Part shown: positions 1-8,866 of the stretch, in pieces
Position numbering within the stretch: position 1 is the first letter of the stretch
Layout: each line of letters begins with the position of its first letter
Origin: Bacillota bacterium
Lineage (GTDB): Bacteria > Bacillota > UBA4882 > UBA8346
Direction: 5' to 3'
DNA: 30,334 bases
Assembly: GCA_023415375.1 (NCBI GenBank)
Contig: JAEZKW010000139.1
Coordinates: 1-30,334, forward strand
Program-made: the position numbers and the translations under genes
The notes under the pieces: model-generated
What the model saw: the letters and a program-made list of their open reading frames with translations, nothing else
The model's database searches: none
Told to the model about the DNA's origin: nothing

Positions 1-639
1 CGGATTGGCCATCATGCGGTAATCCATAAGGGTAGCATTATCGGCGCTAATACTGTAATCAGTGACCATGCAGTTCTCGGGAAAATGCCCCAACTTGCCA
101 AGACAAGCACTACGGAACAGAAAACACTTGATTCATTACAAGTCGGCTCCAATTGTCAGATTGGCACCGGGGCGATCCTTTATGCCGGCACTACTATTGA
201 TAACGATACTACAATTGCTGATTTAGCCACGGTGCGTGAAAATTGCCGGATTGGTAAAGCAGTTCTTATTGGCCGCGGCGTGGCCGTGGAAAATAACACA
301 TCGATCGGGGACTTTACCAAGATTCAAACGAATGCCTACATTACTGCCTATATGGAACTGGCGGATCATGTCTTTATAGCTCCGATGGTCACAACGACCA
401 ATGATAATTTTATGGGTCGCACTGAAAAGCGCTTTGCGCTTCGAAAAGGAGCAACCATCAAACGGGGAGCCCGAGTAGGGGGCAATGCCATTTTGCTTCC
501 TGGAATCACGGTTGGAGAAGAGAGTTTTGTAGCTGCAGGGGCAATCGTTACAAAAGACACTCCTCCCGGACAAGTGGTGAAAGGTGTTCCGGCTAAACCT
601 TTGCGGCCGGTACCGGAAGATGAATTGTTACCGAAATAA
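1..639 (+). CDS. hexapeptide-repeat sugar N-acyltransferase, 5' end outside window
   Basis: The reading frame is open from base 1, so the gene starts upstream; an internal ATG at 85 is not the true start. The protein is built of imperfect [LIV]GxxxxI-type hexapeptide turns (for example IGTGAI, IGDFTKI, VGGNAILLPGITVG), which fold as a left-handed beta helix. The order FIAPMVTTTNDN, then a basic loop, then GARVGGNAILLPGITVGEESFVAAGAIVTKD split around it, matches the WlbB/FdtC group of enzymes that acetylate amino groups of nucleotide-linked sugars. The role is inferred to be N-acylation of an amino sugar for the polysaccharide made by the following genes. The acceptor sugar cannot be read from sequence. 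Only 31 bases separate it from the next acyltransferase. Confidence 0.85.
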   Translation, partial: RIGHHAVIHKGSIIGANTVISDHAVLGKMPQLAKTSTTEQKTLDSLQVGSNCQIGTGAILYAGTTIDNDTTIADLATVRENCRIGKAVLIGRGVAVENNTSIGDFTKIQTNAYITAYMELADHVFIAPMVTTTNDNFMGRTEKRFALRKGATIKRGARVGGNAILLPGITVGEESFVAAGAIVTKDTPPGQVVKGVPAKPLRPVPEDELLPK

Positions 640-670
640 ATTGGTTTATTATTTTTAGGGGCTGTATAGA

Positions 671-1255
671 ATGGGGTTCATCCAAAAAATTATCAGGAAC
701 TCGATTATTTTTTTTGATTTTTTTTTACTTCGACTATGGTTATTCCGTTTCGGGATCGGCTATAGAATGTGGGGAACAGATTACCGGATCCGTCAAGTTC
801 AAAGGGCCCCGGCCCGTTATTTGAAAACCATTTTGAAGAGGCTTGGAGCGGAAATTCATGATTCGGTGACGTTGAAAACCGGCCTTTTATTGGATAATAT
901 CGATTTAGGTTTAAGCCGGCTTCGTATAGGAGATAAGGCCTATATAGGACCAGAAGTTTTTATGGATTTGGCTGAATCAATAACAATTGGAGCTGAAGCG
1001 GTAATAGCGCCCCAAGTAATGTTGCTAACTCACGGGGATGTGGGAGACCGGATGCTCGCTAAAATGATTATGCGGAAAGCCGGTCCGATATTTTTAAAAG
1101 ACGGTTGTTGGATTGGGGCCCGAGCTGTAATCTTACCGGGGATAACTATTGGAAAACAGGCAGTGGTCGGAGCGGGAGCTGTAGTTACCGCGGATGTGCC
1201 TGATTTTACGATTGTTACAGGAGTACCGGCCCGTGAGATGCGAAAGTTGATATAA
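671..1255 (+). CDS. hexapeptide-repeat acetyltransferase (WbbJ/Maa-like)
   Basis: A 194-residue protein starts at ATG 671, after an AGGGG stretch 10 bases upstream. The first 30 residues are hydrophobic and aromatic (IIFFDFFLLRLWLFRFG) and may associate with the membrane. From about residue 65 there are hexapeptide turns, ending in the family signature WIGARAVILPGITIGKQAVVGAGAVV and a final VTGVPAREM typical of O-acetyltransferases of the NodL/Maa/WbbJ type. It most likely transfers acetyl or another acyl group to a sugar hydroxyl in the surface polymer. It is unlike the first acyltransferase in length and N-terminus, so the cluster appears to make two separate acyl modifications. The substrate is unknown. 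Confidence 0.85.
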   Translation: MGFIQKIIRNSIIFFDFFLLRLWLFRFGIGYRMWGTDYRIRQVQRAPARYLKTILKRLGAEIHDSVTLKTGLLLDNIDLGLSRLRIGDKAYIGPEVFMDLAESITIGAEAVIAPQVMLLTHGDVGDRMLAKMIMRKAGPIFLKDGCWIGARAVILPGITIGKQAVVGAGAVVTADVPDFTIVTGVPAREMRKLI

Positions 1256-1256
1256 C

Positions 1257-1395
1257 AATCGGCTATTGGCTATCAGCTATCGGCAGTTGGCTGTCAGCTC
1301 CCAGTTATTGGTTGGTAACGATTTTTTTTAGATAAAAGCTATATAAACTAAAAGCTAATAGCTGGTAGCCAAAAGCTAAAAGCCAGAAGCCGATT
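1257..1395. repeat. imperfect inverted repeat built of 7-base units
   Basis: The left arm (about 1257-1312) reads as successive heptamers ending in GGCT or AGCT: ATTGGCT, ATCAGCT, ATCGGCA, GTTGGCT, GTCAGCT. The right arm (about 1334-1395), read on the minus strand, gives the same starting word AATCGGCT and then TCTGGCT, TTTAGCT, TTTGGCT, ACCAGCT, ATTAGCT. The arms can pair in register through the invariant GCT/AGC positions and leave an AT-rich centre with a run of T. It fills the gap between the acyltransferase stop and the flippase start. Heptameric tandem repeats are known from cyanobacteria; here each arm is also the inverse of the other. Confidence 0.8.
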
Positions 1396-1415
1396 CAAGT
1401 GGAAGAAGAGACTAT

Positions 1416-2720
1416 ATGAGCATAGCTACCAATAGTTTACGCACTTATGTTTTTCGGATTGCAACCGGGATATCCGGAATTTTAATTGGAATATTAATTG
1501 CCAGATTCCTGGGGCCGACCGGCAAAGGTTATTATTCAGGTGTCTTTTTATTTTACAATACTTTTACGATGGTTGCCGGTACTTTAGGCCCAGCTGTAAC
1601 TTATCAAATTACCCGTTTAAAGACATCGCCAAAAACAGTTTTCCTGACAGCTTCGTTATATAGCAGCGCAATCGGAGTATTAGCTATTATTAGTTTTTGG
1701 GTTTTTACCCTGTTCAAACCCGGCTATCATCTGGGAATGATTTGGCTGGTGGTGTCAGTAACCCCATTAACGCTGATAGTAACCAATTTGAACGGATTAT
1801 TTCAAGGACTAAACCGGATCATCACTTTAAATTGGATCGGTATAGCCGCCGGATTTTTGCAATTGATTTTACTTTGTATCGGTTTCTTGGGATTTCGCAT
1901 TAATGTACAGATTGCGATAGTTTTTTGGCTTATCGGCCAGTTAACAACCTTTATGGCTGGATTATGGGTGAGCCGCGAGTTTTGGTGGCCCCCACAATTC
2001 CAGTACGTGAGCTTTCGCTTATTGAAAGAGCTACTAACCTTTGGCGGACAGATTAGCCTCGGCAGTCTGATTGGAATTTTGAATTCACGAATTGATTCTT
2101 TCTTGGTACTGGCTTTTTTAAAAACGAAACAGTACGGATTATATTCTGTAGCCGTCAATGCCGCTGAGCTACTCTGGTACGCTTCCGGGGCTATATCGGT
2201 TGCAATTTGTGCCCATGTAGGTTCGGCAACTCTCAAGCGTGCGGGGCAATTGACTGCCAAAGCAGTCAGGCATACCCTTCTGATAAATATTCCACTCGCT
2301 GCTTTGATGTGGAGCGTATCCTGGTTGATACCTTTGGTTTACGGAGAACGATTTACAACAGCTATGCTACCATATCGAATTATGCTTCCGGGGATTTTGG
2401 CCTACAGTATAGCCAGTATTTTTTCTACATATTTCACAAACCAGCTTGGCAAGCCCAAATTTCCTTTATTGATATCAACAATATCAATGTTGATAGATTT
2501 TGGGCTCAGCGTGTTATTGGTCCCAAGGTGGGGACTGGTTGGGGGGGCTTTGGCGAATACCTTATCCTATTGTTTATCCATTAGTCTGCTGATTGCCATT
2601 TTTTGCAAGAAGGCCGGAATTTCAGTGGTGGAACTGTTTCGGATTACACAGGAGGACATCGCTGATTATAAAATCCTATGGGAAACTATCCGTCATTCTT
2701 TAAGTAGAAAGATAGGGTGA
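1416..2720 (+). CDS. Wzx-type polysaccharide flippase (MOP/PST family)
   Basis: A 434-residue, very hydrophobic protein with about 12 predicted membrane spans. The start ATG 1416 follows GGAAGAAGAG. The N-terminal ILIGILIARFLGPTGKGYYSG (hydrophobic helix, then a GPxGxG turn) is characteristic of the polysaccharide-transport branch of the multidrug/oligosaccharidyl-lipid/polysaccharide exporters. The C-terminal LVPRWGLVGGALANTLSY is also typical. It would flip the undecaprenyl-diphosphate-linked repeat unit across the cytoplasmic membrane. It lies inside the glycosyltransferase cluster, and its stop codon overlaps the next start region, so translation is probably coupled. No matching Wzy polymerase is visible in the window. 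Confidence 0.9.
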   Translation: MSIATNSLRTYVFRIATGISGILIGILIARFLGPTGKGYYSGVFLFYNTFTMVAGTLGPAVTYQITRLKTSPKTVFLTASLYSSAIGVLAIISFWVFTLFKPGYHLGMIWLVVSVTPLTLIVTNLNGLFQGLNRIITLNWIGIAAGFLQLILLCIGFLGFRINVQIAIVFWLIGQLTTFMAGLWVSREFWWPPQFQYVSFRLLKELLTFGGQISLGSLIGILNSRIDSFLVLAFLKTKQYGLYSVAVNAAELLWYASGAISVAICAHVGSATLKRAGQLTAKAVRHTLLINIPLAALMWSVSWLIPLVYGERFTTAMLPYRIMLPGILAYSIASIFSTYFTNQLGKPKFPLLISTISMLIDFGLSVLLVPRWGLVGGALANTLSYCLSISLLIAIFCKKAGISVVELFRITQEDIADYKILWETIRHSLSRKIG

Positions 2721-2725
2721 GAGTT

Positions 2726-3646
2726 GTGAGGAAGCGGGATAATAAAAAAATGCGGCGGATTTTGGTTATCGGTTACCCTTATTTTGTGAATAGGATAATG
2801 GAACTGGCCAATGGTTCCGATTATCAACTGGTAACGATGCCAAAGAGCAAATTGCAGCAGTGGTTAACTTTATTGCGGGTGAATGTAATTTATTTAATCG
2901 GCGGTGATTTACGTTCCAATCGTTTTTATGCTGCAGCCGTTTTTTTTAGAAAGAAAGTGATTATGCATTGGGTGGGCTCTGATATCCTCGAGATGAAGGA
3001 CTGGCTTAAAAAAGGGCACCGCTTCAGTCCGGTTTTACTACGACATTCTTATCACTGGGCTGAAGTTGATTGGACCGCTGGAGAATTGCAGGAACTTGGC
3101 ATTAAAGCCCAAGTTGTACCCTTAACACCGGCATCATTCCCACCGGAAGTTAAGGAACTTCCTTCAAAGTTTGTGGTGTTATGCTATTTACCGCCTGAGC
3201 GGGAGGCTTTTTATGGTGGAGCAGAGATGATTCAACTGGCCAAGCAGTTTCCAGAGATTGTGTTTTTGGCAGTGGCAGCTTCACCCACCATTTCTCATCC
3301 GGATTGGCCGGAAAATATCATTCCAGTCGGCTGGGTGGATGATATGGAAGAATTATATCACGAGATTACGGTTCTAGTCCGTTTTACTGAACATGATGGA
3401 TTGTCGTTTATGGTTTTAGAGGCTCTCGCCAATGGAAGGTACGTAATTTGGAGTTATCCCTTTGAAGGTGTCAGAAAAGCAACGGATTATGCACAGCTGA
3501 TGGGGGCTATTTGTGAGTTATACCAGGATTTTAAAGCTGGAAAATTATCCCTAAATCAAACGGGCCGTTCTTTTGTATTCGAACATTACCGGCCTCAGGC
3601 CGTTTGGAATCAGATTTATCAGGGAATAGATGGGGTTTTATCGTAA
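2726..3646 (+). CDS. glycosyltransferase, short GT4/GT-B-like
   Basis: Three starts are possible in frame: GTG 2717 (overlapping the flippase stop), GTG 2726 and ATG 2750. I chose GTG 2726 because AGGGTGAG lies about 5-8 bases before it; ATG 2750 begins the conserved part (MRRILVIGYPYF). The protein is about 306 residues, shorter than usual for GT-B enzymes. The N-terminal half has MHWVGSDILEM, a cue of acceptor-side domains. The C-terminal half has VRFTEHDGLSFMVLEALANG, the region equivalent to the nucleotide-sugar binding E-x7-E motif of GT4, though the first acid is atypical. Its position between flippase and the next transferase, with no gap, supports a role in repeat-unit assembly. Donor and acceptor are unknown. 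Confidence 0.75.
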   Translation: MRKRDNKKMRRILVIGYPYFVNRIMELANGSDYQLVTMPKSKLQQWLTLLRVNVIYLIGGDLRSNRFYAAAVFFRKKVIMHWVGSDILEMKDWLKKGHRFSPVLLRHSYHWAEVDWTAGELQELGIKAQVVPLTPASFPPEVKELPSKFVVLCYLPPEREAFYGGAEMIQLAKQFPEIVFLAVAASPTISHPDWPENIIPVGWVDDMEELYHEITVLVRFTEHDGLSFMVLEALANGRYVIWSYPFEGVRKATDYAQLMGAICELYQDFKAGKLSLNQTGRSFVFEHYRPQAVWNQIYQGIDGVLS

Positions 3647-4921
3647 ATGGAAAGCAAATCGAAACAGATATTAATGTTGGCCTATTATTTTCCGCCTTTA
3701 GGAGGAGCCGGAGTCCAGCGTTCCACTAAATTTGCTAAATATTTGGCCCGTGAGGGTTGGCAAGTCAAAGTGGTTTCAGTCGTTCCTCCGTCTTTCGAAC
3801 CTGTCGACCCTTCTTTAGAAAGTGAGATAAGGCACCAACAAATCACGGTAGAACCCGTTCAATATCAGCCCAGGTTTAGAAAATTTGATCGTATACCGGG
3901 GGGTTGGCGAGTACGCAGCTTTCTGGATGAGTGGTTTTCTTTTCCCGACCGTATGCAGGGCTGGTTAAGACCGGCTCTCACCAAGGCTTCCAAAGTTTGT
4001 CGTGAAAACCCCGGTATCATGATCTTCTCAACTTCTGCGCCCTATACGGCTCACCTTATTGCTAGAGAATTGAAAAGACAGTATGGCTTACCTTGGGTCG
4101 CCGATTTTCGGGATGAATGGAGTCAAAATCCCTATTTAAGCACGATCATTCCATATCATTTGCAGCGGCATAAAAAAGCGGAACAAGCCGTTCTTCATGA
4201 AGCAGATGCGGTAATCTCAGTGACTGATACAATAACTCAAGGATTACGAAAAATAGCTCCCGACTCGAAAGCTATCTTTCAGACGATTCCAAACGGTTTC
4301 GATCCGGAGGATTTCGCGTTTATCCATGCCTTGGGTTTAACCCAAGTTCATGATAAACGTTGGACATTGACCCATGTCGGAACTTTAAATAAGACCAGGG
4401 CAGAATTGCTTTTGCCGTTGATTCAAACTTTAAAACAATTAGATGCTCGCAAGGTGATTCCATTATCAACAGTGAGGCTGCAATTGATTGGGGCAGGTGA
4501 TTGGCAGAATCCGGAATTCAGCGAACTCGATTGGATTGAAACTCAGAACTATTTGCCCCATATGGAAGCGCTTAAAGCAATGGACCAGTCAGATTTGGCG
4601 ATATTGGCCGAGTCCAATCCAGCGGCTTATACCGGAAAAATCTTTGAATATCTTGGGCTTCAAAAGCCTGTCTTGGGTCTGGTTCATCCTCAGAGTCCAG
4701 CGGCAGAGTTGATAAAGGAAGCAGAAGCTGGTTTTGTGATTGGTATCGGAGGGGGCCCGGGACTTGAAGAAGCTTTAATAAATGCTTATCAAAGTTGGCA
4801 AATGGGCGTCATGCCCACTAAGCCTAAACCGGATGTGATTGCCCGTTTCAACCGGGAGCACCAAGCCGAAACTTTGGCTCAAATCATGGAGCAAATCAGT
4901 GGAAAAAATAAGAGAATTTAA
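3647..4921 (+). CDS. glycosyltransferase family 4-like
   Basis: A 424-residue GT-B fold enzyme whose ATG directly follows the previous stop codon. The N-terminus (ILMLAYYFPPLGGAGVQRS) is the glycine-rich start of the acceptor domain seen in many exopolysaccharide GT4 proteins. VADFRDEWSQNPY near residue 160 is the conserved (D)xRDxW segment. The C-terminal nucleotide-sugar site is AYTGKIFEYLGLQKPVLGL, with an acidic residue in the E-x-L position. It shares layout and several motifs with the gene at 5334, so the two look like old paralogues separated by a 412-base structured gap. It is predicted to act on the cytoplasmic face during repeat-unit synthesis. Specificity cannot be inferred. Confidence 0.85.
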   Translation: MESKSKQILMLAYYFPPLGGAGVQRSTKFAKYLAREGWQVKVVSVVPPSFEPVDPSLESEIRHQQITVEPVQYQPRFRKFDRIPGGWRVRSFLDEWFSFPDRMQGWLRPALTKASKVCRENPGIMIFSTSAPYTAHLIARELKRQYGLPWVADFRDEWSQNPYLSTIIPYHLQRHKKAEQAVLHEADAVISVTDTITQGLRKIAPDSKAIFQTIPNGFDPEDFAFIHALGLTQVHDKRWTLTHVGTLNKTRAELLLPLIQTLKQLDARKVIPLSTVRLQLIGAGDWQNPEFSELDWIETQNYLPHMEALKAMDQSDLAILAESNPAAYTGKIFEYLGLQKPVLGLVHPQSPAAELIKEAEAGFVIGIGGGPGLEEALINAYQSWQMGVMPTKPKPDVIARFNREHQAETLAQIMEQISGKNKRI

Positions 4922-4950
4922 ATTTAGTTATTACTGTATATCTAAACAAA

Positions 4951-5240
4951 CCTAACCCGCGTGTCCGATTGGACACGAGCCCTTCCCCGAAAAACGCTCG
5001 CGTTTTTTAAGGAATTGTTCCACAATTCCCCTTGTGAAGCTGAACAAAGTTGTTGATTAAAGTGGAAGGGTAACCCTAGCCGATGTCGTCTAAATTCTTT
5101 GGGCCCCTAAAATATTGGTTACTCTCCCACTGAATGTGCTTCCTCGCATTGACATCGTTGGGGGAGAGCGCGTCTTCCTGAAGACGGGCCTTCTTCAAGA
5201 AGGCCCGTGAGAGGTGTGCGCCCAAATTTATCGACATTCG
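4951..5240. repeat. dense palindromic intergenic element
   Basis: This 412-base gap (4922-5333) has no convincing gene but many inverted repeats. Simple hairpins are CGTGTCC/GGACACG (4960-4977), AAAAACG/CGTTTTT (about 4990-5007), GGAATTGT/ACAATTCC (5011-5029), CGTCTTC/GAAGACG (5171-5186) and a 12-base-pair arm ACGGGCCTTCTT with its exact inverse (5184-5208, one-base loop). Longer-range pairing is possible: CTCTCCC 5122-5128 with GGGAGAG 5162-5168, and the outer arms CGATGTCG..TAAATT..TTGGGC (5081-5104) with their inverse at 5218-5240. The layout suits a mobile palindromic repeat or a structured RNA. A short minus-strand open frame here is probably an artefact of the repeats. Confidence 0.65.
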
Positions 5241-5333
5241 TTCTTTTATCTAAATAGCCATTTTCAATAACTGTGATTGCTTTTGAATTTATGTCTGTGC
5301 ACATCATTGAGATTAAAAAATGCGGAGCCTGAA

Positions 5334-6587
5334 ATGAAACGAGTTTTAGTTATCGCCTATCATTTCCCCCCTTTAGCCGGGGCTGGTGTATTAAAGACAT
5401 TACGAACGGCCCGTTATCTTCCAAAATTCGGATGGCAGCCGCTGGTCTTAACGGTGAAAAATCCCGAACCTTATCATAGGGCGGCAAACCCAATTCCGGA
5501 AGGCACCCGTGTTTACCGCTCCTGGCGAATCCCTGGAGGCAACTTGCTAGCCCGGGTACTACGAAGACTCGGCCTTGATGAACGCTGGATTCTACTGCCG
5601 GATCAACATATTTTATGGGCACCGGGCGCTCTTTTGACTGGATTATATTTAATCATTCGTTATAAAATTGATTTAATCTACGTAACTGGCCCACCCTATT
5701 CAGCGTTGATGGTTGGGGCCGCTTTACAAAAAATATCCCGAAAACCTCTAGTGACAGAGGTCCGAGATCCCTGGAGCTTTAATAGAGGCCGTCAAGGATA
5801 CCCAACCTGGGTACACCGGAGACTTGACCACTTCTATGAACGTTGGGTGCTGCGGTCAGCTTCTTTGATTGCTTGTATTTACCATATCACCGCCGACGGT
5901 TATCAGAAACTTTATCCATGGTGCAAGGATAAGTTGGTAGTTTTTTATGATACAGTGGATCTTCAAGACTTGCCCACTCATTATCAAAGTTATCCCATTT
6001 TTACCTTGACCTACATCGGAACATTTTATCCCCCATTTGTAACCCTTCGTGCCACTCTACAAGCAATTAAAGCTTTAATGGATGAAGGAACGATTGGGCC
6101 GGAGAATTTTTGCTTTAATTATGTAGGGCCGCTGGATAAAACCTTCATAACGATGGCGGAATCGATTGGCGTTACTGAAGTCGTACGATGGGCTGGTTAC
6201 AAAACTTTAAAAGAGGCTCAACTGGAAGTATTTAAAAGCCAATCGTTATTGTTATTGTTGGAATTTGCAACAATTAATACCAAACTTTTTGATTATCTTG
6301 CCAGTGGACGGACGATCCTAGCTGTAGTACCGGATTTTCCTGAACTTCGGGGATTGTTGGATAGTTACGCGGCTCGTTACGATTTGGTGCATGCGTGCGC
6401 AAGTGCACGGGTCAATATCGATGATGGAAAAATAGCTGAAATTTTAAAACAGTGTTATAATGATTTTTATCATCAAAAATTGGTAATCAATGAAATGAAA
6501 ACCGAGCTTTTTAAAAAAGAGTTGAATATTGAAGCCGAGACCCGGCAATTGGTTAATCATTTCAATCATTTACTGTCGAAAATTTAG
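5334..6587 (+). CDS. glycosyltransferase family 4-like
   Basis: A 417-residue protein. The frame is open from 5277, but ATG 5334 is the better start: it has GGAG seven bases before it and begins MKRVLVIAYHFPPLAGAG, the same beginning as the gene at 3647. The acceptor domain contains YVTGPPYSALMVG and VTEVRDPW, and the nucleotide-sugar domain carries NTKLFDYLASGRTILAV. It most likely adds one sugar to the lipid-linked repeat unit at the inner membrane face. The 57 bases after it, before the next gene, hold a weak inverted repeat but no clear terminator, so the gene is probably still part of the same transcript. Confidence 0.85.
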   Translation: MKRVLVIAYHFPPLAGAGVLKTLRTARYLPKFGWQPLVLTVKNPEPYHRAANPIPEGTRVYRSWRIPGGNLLARVLRRLGLDERWILLPDQHILWAPGALLTGLYLIIRYKIDLIYVTGPPYSALMVGAALQKISRKPLVTEVRDPWSFNRGRQGYPTWVHRRLDHFYERWVLRSASLIACIYHITADGYQKLYPWCKDKLVVFYDTVDLQDLPTHYQSYPIFTLTYIGTFYPPFVTLRATLQAIKALMDEGTIGPENFCFNYVGPLDKTFITMAESIGVTEVVRWAGYKTLKEAQLEVFKSQSLLLLLEFATINTKLFDYLASGRTILAVVPDFPELRGLLDSYAARYDLVHACASARVNIDDGKIAEILKQCYNDFYHQKLVINEMKTELFKKELNIEAETRQLVNHFNHLLSKI

Positions 6588-6644
6588 GATCCCTGTGCGT
6601 ATCCACGCGGGTTCGTAGACAAAGCGATAGGAGTTTAGTATTCA

Positions 6645-7739
6645 TTGGGGAAAATTTGTTTTTTAGCGGATGCCAGAAGTCCTCATACCCTCAAATGGGT
6701 AAGAGGTTGTGCGGATTTACATTGGGAAATCATCATAATTTCCCACCATCCGGGAGAAATACCAGGGGCTCAAGTCGTGGTGCATCCTTTATCGTTATTG
6801 GGTTTTCCTAAATATTGCTGGGGAGTCCGGAAAATTGTCCGTACCATAAAACCGGATATTATTCATGCCCATCAATTTGGCGCACATGCACTATACGCTT
6901 GGTTTAGTGGAGTTTCACCCCTGGTTATCTCGGCCTGGGGTTCCGATATCTTGGTAAAACCGAAACAATCTCATTTAATCCACTGGCTGACCAAGTTTCT
7001 TGTTCACAGGGCTACGGTGATTACCTCCGACAGCAGTTTGGTCAAGCAGGAATTAAAGGCCTATGGGGCTAAGGATGAGCAGTTGATGACCATTCTTTTT
7101 GGTATTGAACGGCAGTGTTATCAGAAATTAGCCGGGGCCACGAAAGACCATTCGCGACTAATCCTTTGTTCACCCCGGTTACATGAACCGCTTTATAATA
7201 TTCAAGAGATTGTTGAGGCCTTTGTGGAAATAAAGGAGGAACACCCGGAACTTGAATTGTGGATACTGGGATCCGGGAGTTTGACTCCAAAGCTTGAGAG
7301 TTTAGCGGCTAAAACAGAGTTTGCAAGCAGTATCCGTTTTTGGGGTATGGTATCGCCGCAAGAATCTATGGAACGGATGGCTGAAAGTGATTTGATGATT
7401 AGTATCCCTTCCAGTGATGCCACCCCAGTCAGTTTACTGGAAGCAATGGCCGCAGGAGCTTTACCGATCCTTAGTGATTTGCCGGCTTATCATGATTGGA
7501 TAACCAATGAGGTTAACGGTCTGTTTGTGAAGCCTGATTTCACCAACTTGGCTTCTATTTTAGACCGTGGGATTCGAGACCATAGTTTACGGGAAAAGGC
7601 CTCAGAGATTAACCGTAAAATTATTTTGGAACGGGCCATTTGGGAGGAGCAGTTTCAACCGATGCTAAAATTTTATGCCTCCAAGGCCAAGAGTTTTTGC
7701 AATAATTCAAATAACACCAACGGGGATGGGGAAAAGTGA
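6645..7739 (+). CDS. glycosyltransferase family 4
   Basis: A 364-residue protein with a TTG start; AGGAG lies 11 bases before it, a slightly long spacing. It is a GT-B enzyme: IIHAHQFGAHALYAW and ISAWGSDIL in the N-terminal domain, ILGSGSLTPKLE at the domain linker, and IPSSDATPVSLLEAMAAGALPI in the donor domain, where D-ATPVSLL-E stands for the usual E-x7-E. SAWGSDIL echoes the WVGSDIL segment of the gene at 2726, suggesting similar acceptor recognition. It overlaps the next gene by four bases (GTGA), so the two are translationally coupled. Donor sugar and linkage remain unknown. Confidence 0.87.
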   Translation: MGKICFLADARSPHTLKWVRGCADLHWEIIIISHHPGEIPGAQVVVHPLSLLGFPKYCWGVRKIVRTIKPDIIHAHQFGAHALYAWFSGVSPLVISAWGSDILVKPKQSHLIHWLTKFLVHRATVITSDSSLVKQELKAYGAKDEQLMTILFGIERQCYQKLAGATKDHSRLILCSPRLHEPLYNIQEIVEAFVEIKEEHPELELWILGSGSLTPKLESLAAKTEFASSIRFWGMVSPQESMERMAESDLMISIPSSDATPVSLLEAMAAGALPILSDLPAYHDWITNEVNGLFVKPDFTNLASILDRGIRDHSLREKASEINRKIILERAIWEEQFQPMLKFYASKAKSFCNNSNNTNGDGEK

Positions 7740-8863
7740 AGAAAATTGTAATGTTACTTTCAAATGGTTTTGCTCCCGACCCGCGGGTTGCTGCCGAAGC
7801 TCTGGCCCTAACAGAAGCCGGTTATCAAGTTACTATTTTTGCTTGGGACCGCACCAGCCAGCTGCCGGAATATGAGAATTATCAAGGTATCCAGGTTGTC
7901 CGCTGCAAGATCAATACGACATACAGCCGGGGTCCGTTGCAGATTTTTAAATTCCAGCAATTTTGGGCGGCCGCCATTGCTTTCTTACAACGCGAGCACG
8001 ACGCGAAGCATCCCGCAGATATTATTCATTGTCACGATTTGGATACTTTAAGGCCCGGAATCAAATACGGTCGTAAATTTGGAATTCCGGTGATTTTTGA
8101 TGCCCATGAATCCTACCCTGATATGGTAGCCCATTTGTTTCCTTCATGGCTCACTTTTATGATTCGGAGACTGGAAGCAGCCCTAGTACCTAAAACGACT
8201 GCAGTAATTACAGTTGGAGAAATCTTAGCCCGCCATTACCAGGAATTGCACGCAAATCGGGTTGCCGTGGTCGGCAATTATAAAACTTTAAACCTTACGC
8301 AGCCCGTCAAACCACCGGAAATTCCGCCTCTAAAAATTATTTATGTTGGTGGTTTAAATCGTGATCGGATGATTGGTCCGATGATTCAGGCCGTATCCGG
8401 TGATCAGCGATATCATTTTACGATTGTTGGAGCTGGTTCGGAATTATCCCATTTGCAGAAATTAGCCGGTTCAAGTACTAATATTGTTTTTACAGGGTAC
8501 AAGCCTCAATCGGAGGCCCGTACTTTCATCGAACAATGCCATCTCGTCTATTACGGAATTGACTGTACATACGCCAATAACCAATATAGTACACCCAACC
8601 TGCTTTTTTTGGCCCTTGCTTCCGGAAGACCTGTGATAACCACCGATGTGGGAGAAATTGCCGAGATTGTCCGGGTCCAAAGTTGTGGTTCGGTTTTGGC
8701 GAACTTGGAGGTCACGACTATTCGCCAAGTTTTGGAGAAATATTTTGAGCAGAGTCGATGGCAGCGTGAGTCGGAGCGGAGCTTTCAAGCTGCAGCTTTA
8801 AAATATAATTGGGATATCGCCAAACAAAATTTAACAGGGTTATATCACGATTTGGAGTCATAA
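7736..8863 (+). CDS. glycosyltransferase family 4
   Basis: A 375-residue protein with a GTG start overlapping the upstream stop. It starts KKIVMLLSNGFAPDPRVAAEALALTEAGY across the first 30 residues, a common opening of GT4 enzymes (the PDPRV element). IIHCHDLDTL and VIFDAHESYPDM are in the N-terminal domain, and IVGAGSEL and STPNLLFLALASGRPVITT in the donor domain. The usual first Glu of E-x7-E is replaced by a serine/threonine-rich segment with NLLFLAL, as in the subgroup related to capsular and amylovoran-type transferases. It sits three bases before the next transferase and is surely in the same operon. Confidence 0.86.
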   Translation: MKKIVMLLSNGFAPDPRVAAEALALTEAGYQVTIFAWDRTSQLPEYENYQGIQVVRCKINTTYSRGPLQIFKFQQFWAAAIAFLQREHDAKHPADIIHCHDLDTLRPGIKYGRKFGIPVIFDAHESYPDMVAHLFPSWLTFMIRRLEAALVPKTTAVITVGEILARHYQELHANRVAVVGNYKTLNLTQPVKPPEIPPLKIIYVGGLNRDRMIGPMIQAVSGDQRYHFTIVGAGSELSHLQKLAGSSTNIVFTGYKPQSEARTFIEQCHLVYYGIDCTYANNQYSTPNLLFLALASGRPVITTDVGEIAEIVRVQSCGSVLANLEVTTIRQVLEKYFEQSRWQRESERSFQAAALKYNWDIAKQNLTGLYHDLES

Positions 8864-8866
8864 AAA

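Noticed and set aside
223..573. Minus-strand open frame opposite the first acyltransferase
   Set aside because: It lies wholly within a well-supported gene, and its translation has no family resemblance; it is a shadow of the coding pattern.
1257..1395. CRISPR array
   Set aside because: Units are only seven bases with no unique spacers, and no cas genes are near.
5119..5307. Minus-strand open frame of 62 codons in the palindromic gap
   Set aside because: It is made of the inverted repeats themselves, has no ribosome site I can support, and no recognisable protein features.
5277..5333. Extended N-terminus of the glycosyltransferase at 5334
   Set aside because: The extra 19 residues (cysteine and leucine rich) have no ribosome site and come before the family-typical start MKRVLVIAYHFPP.
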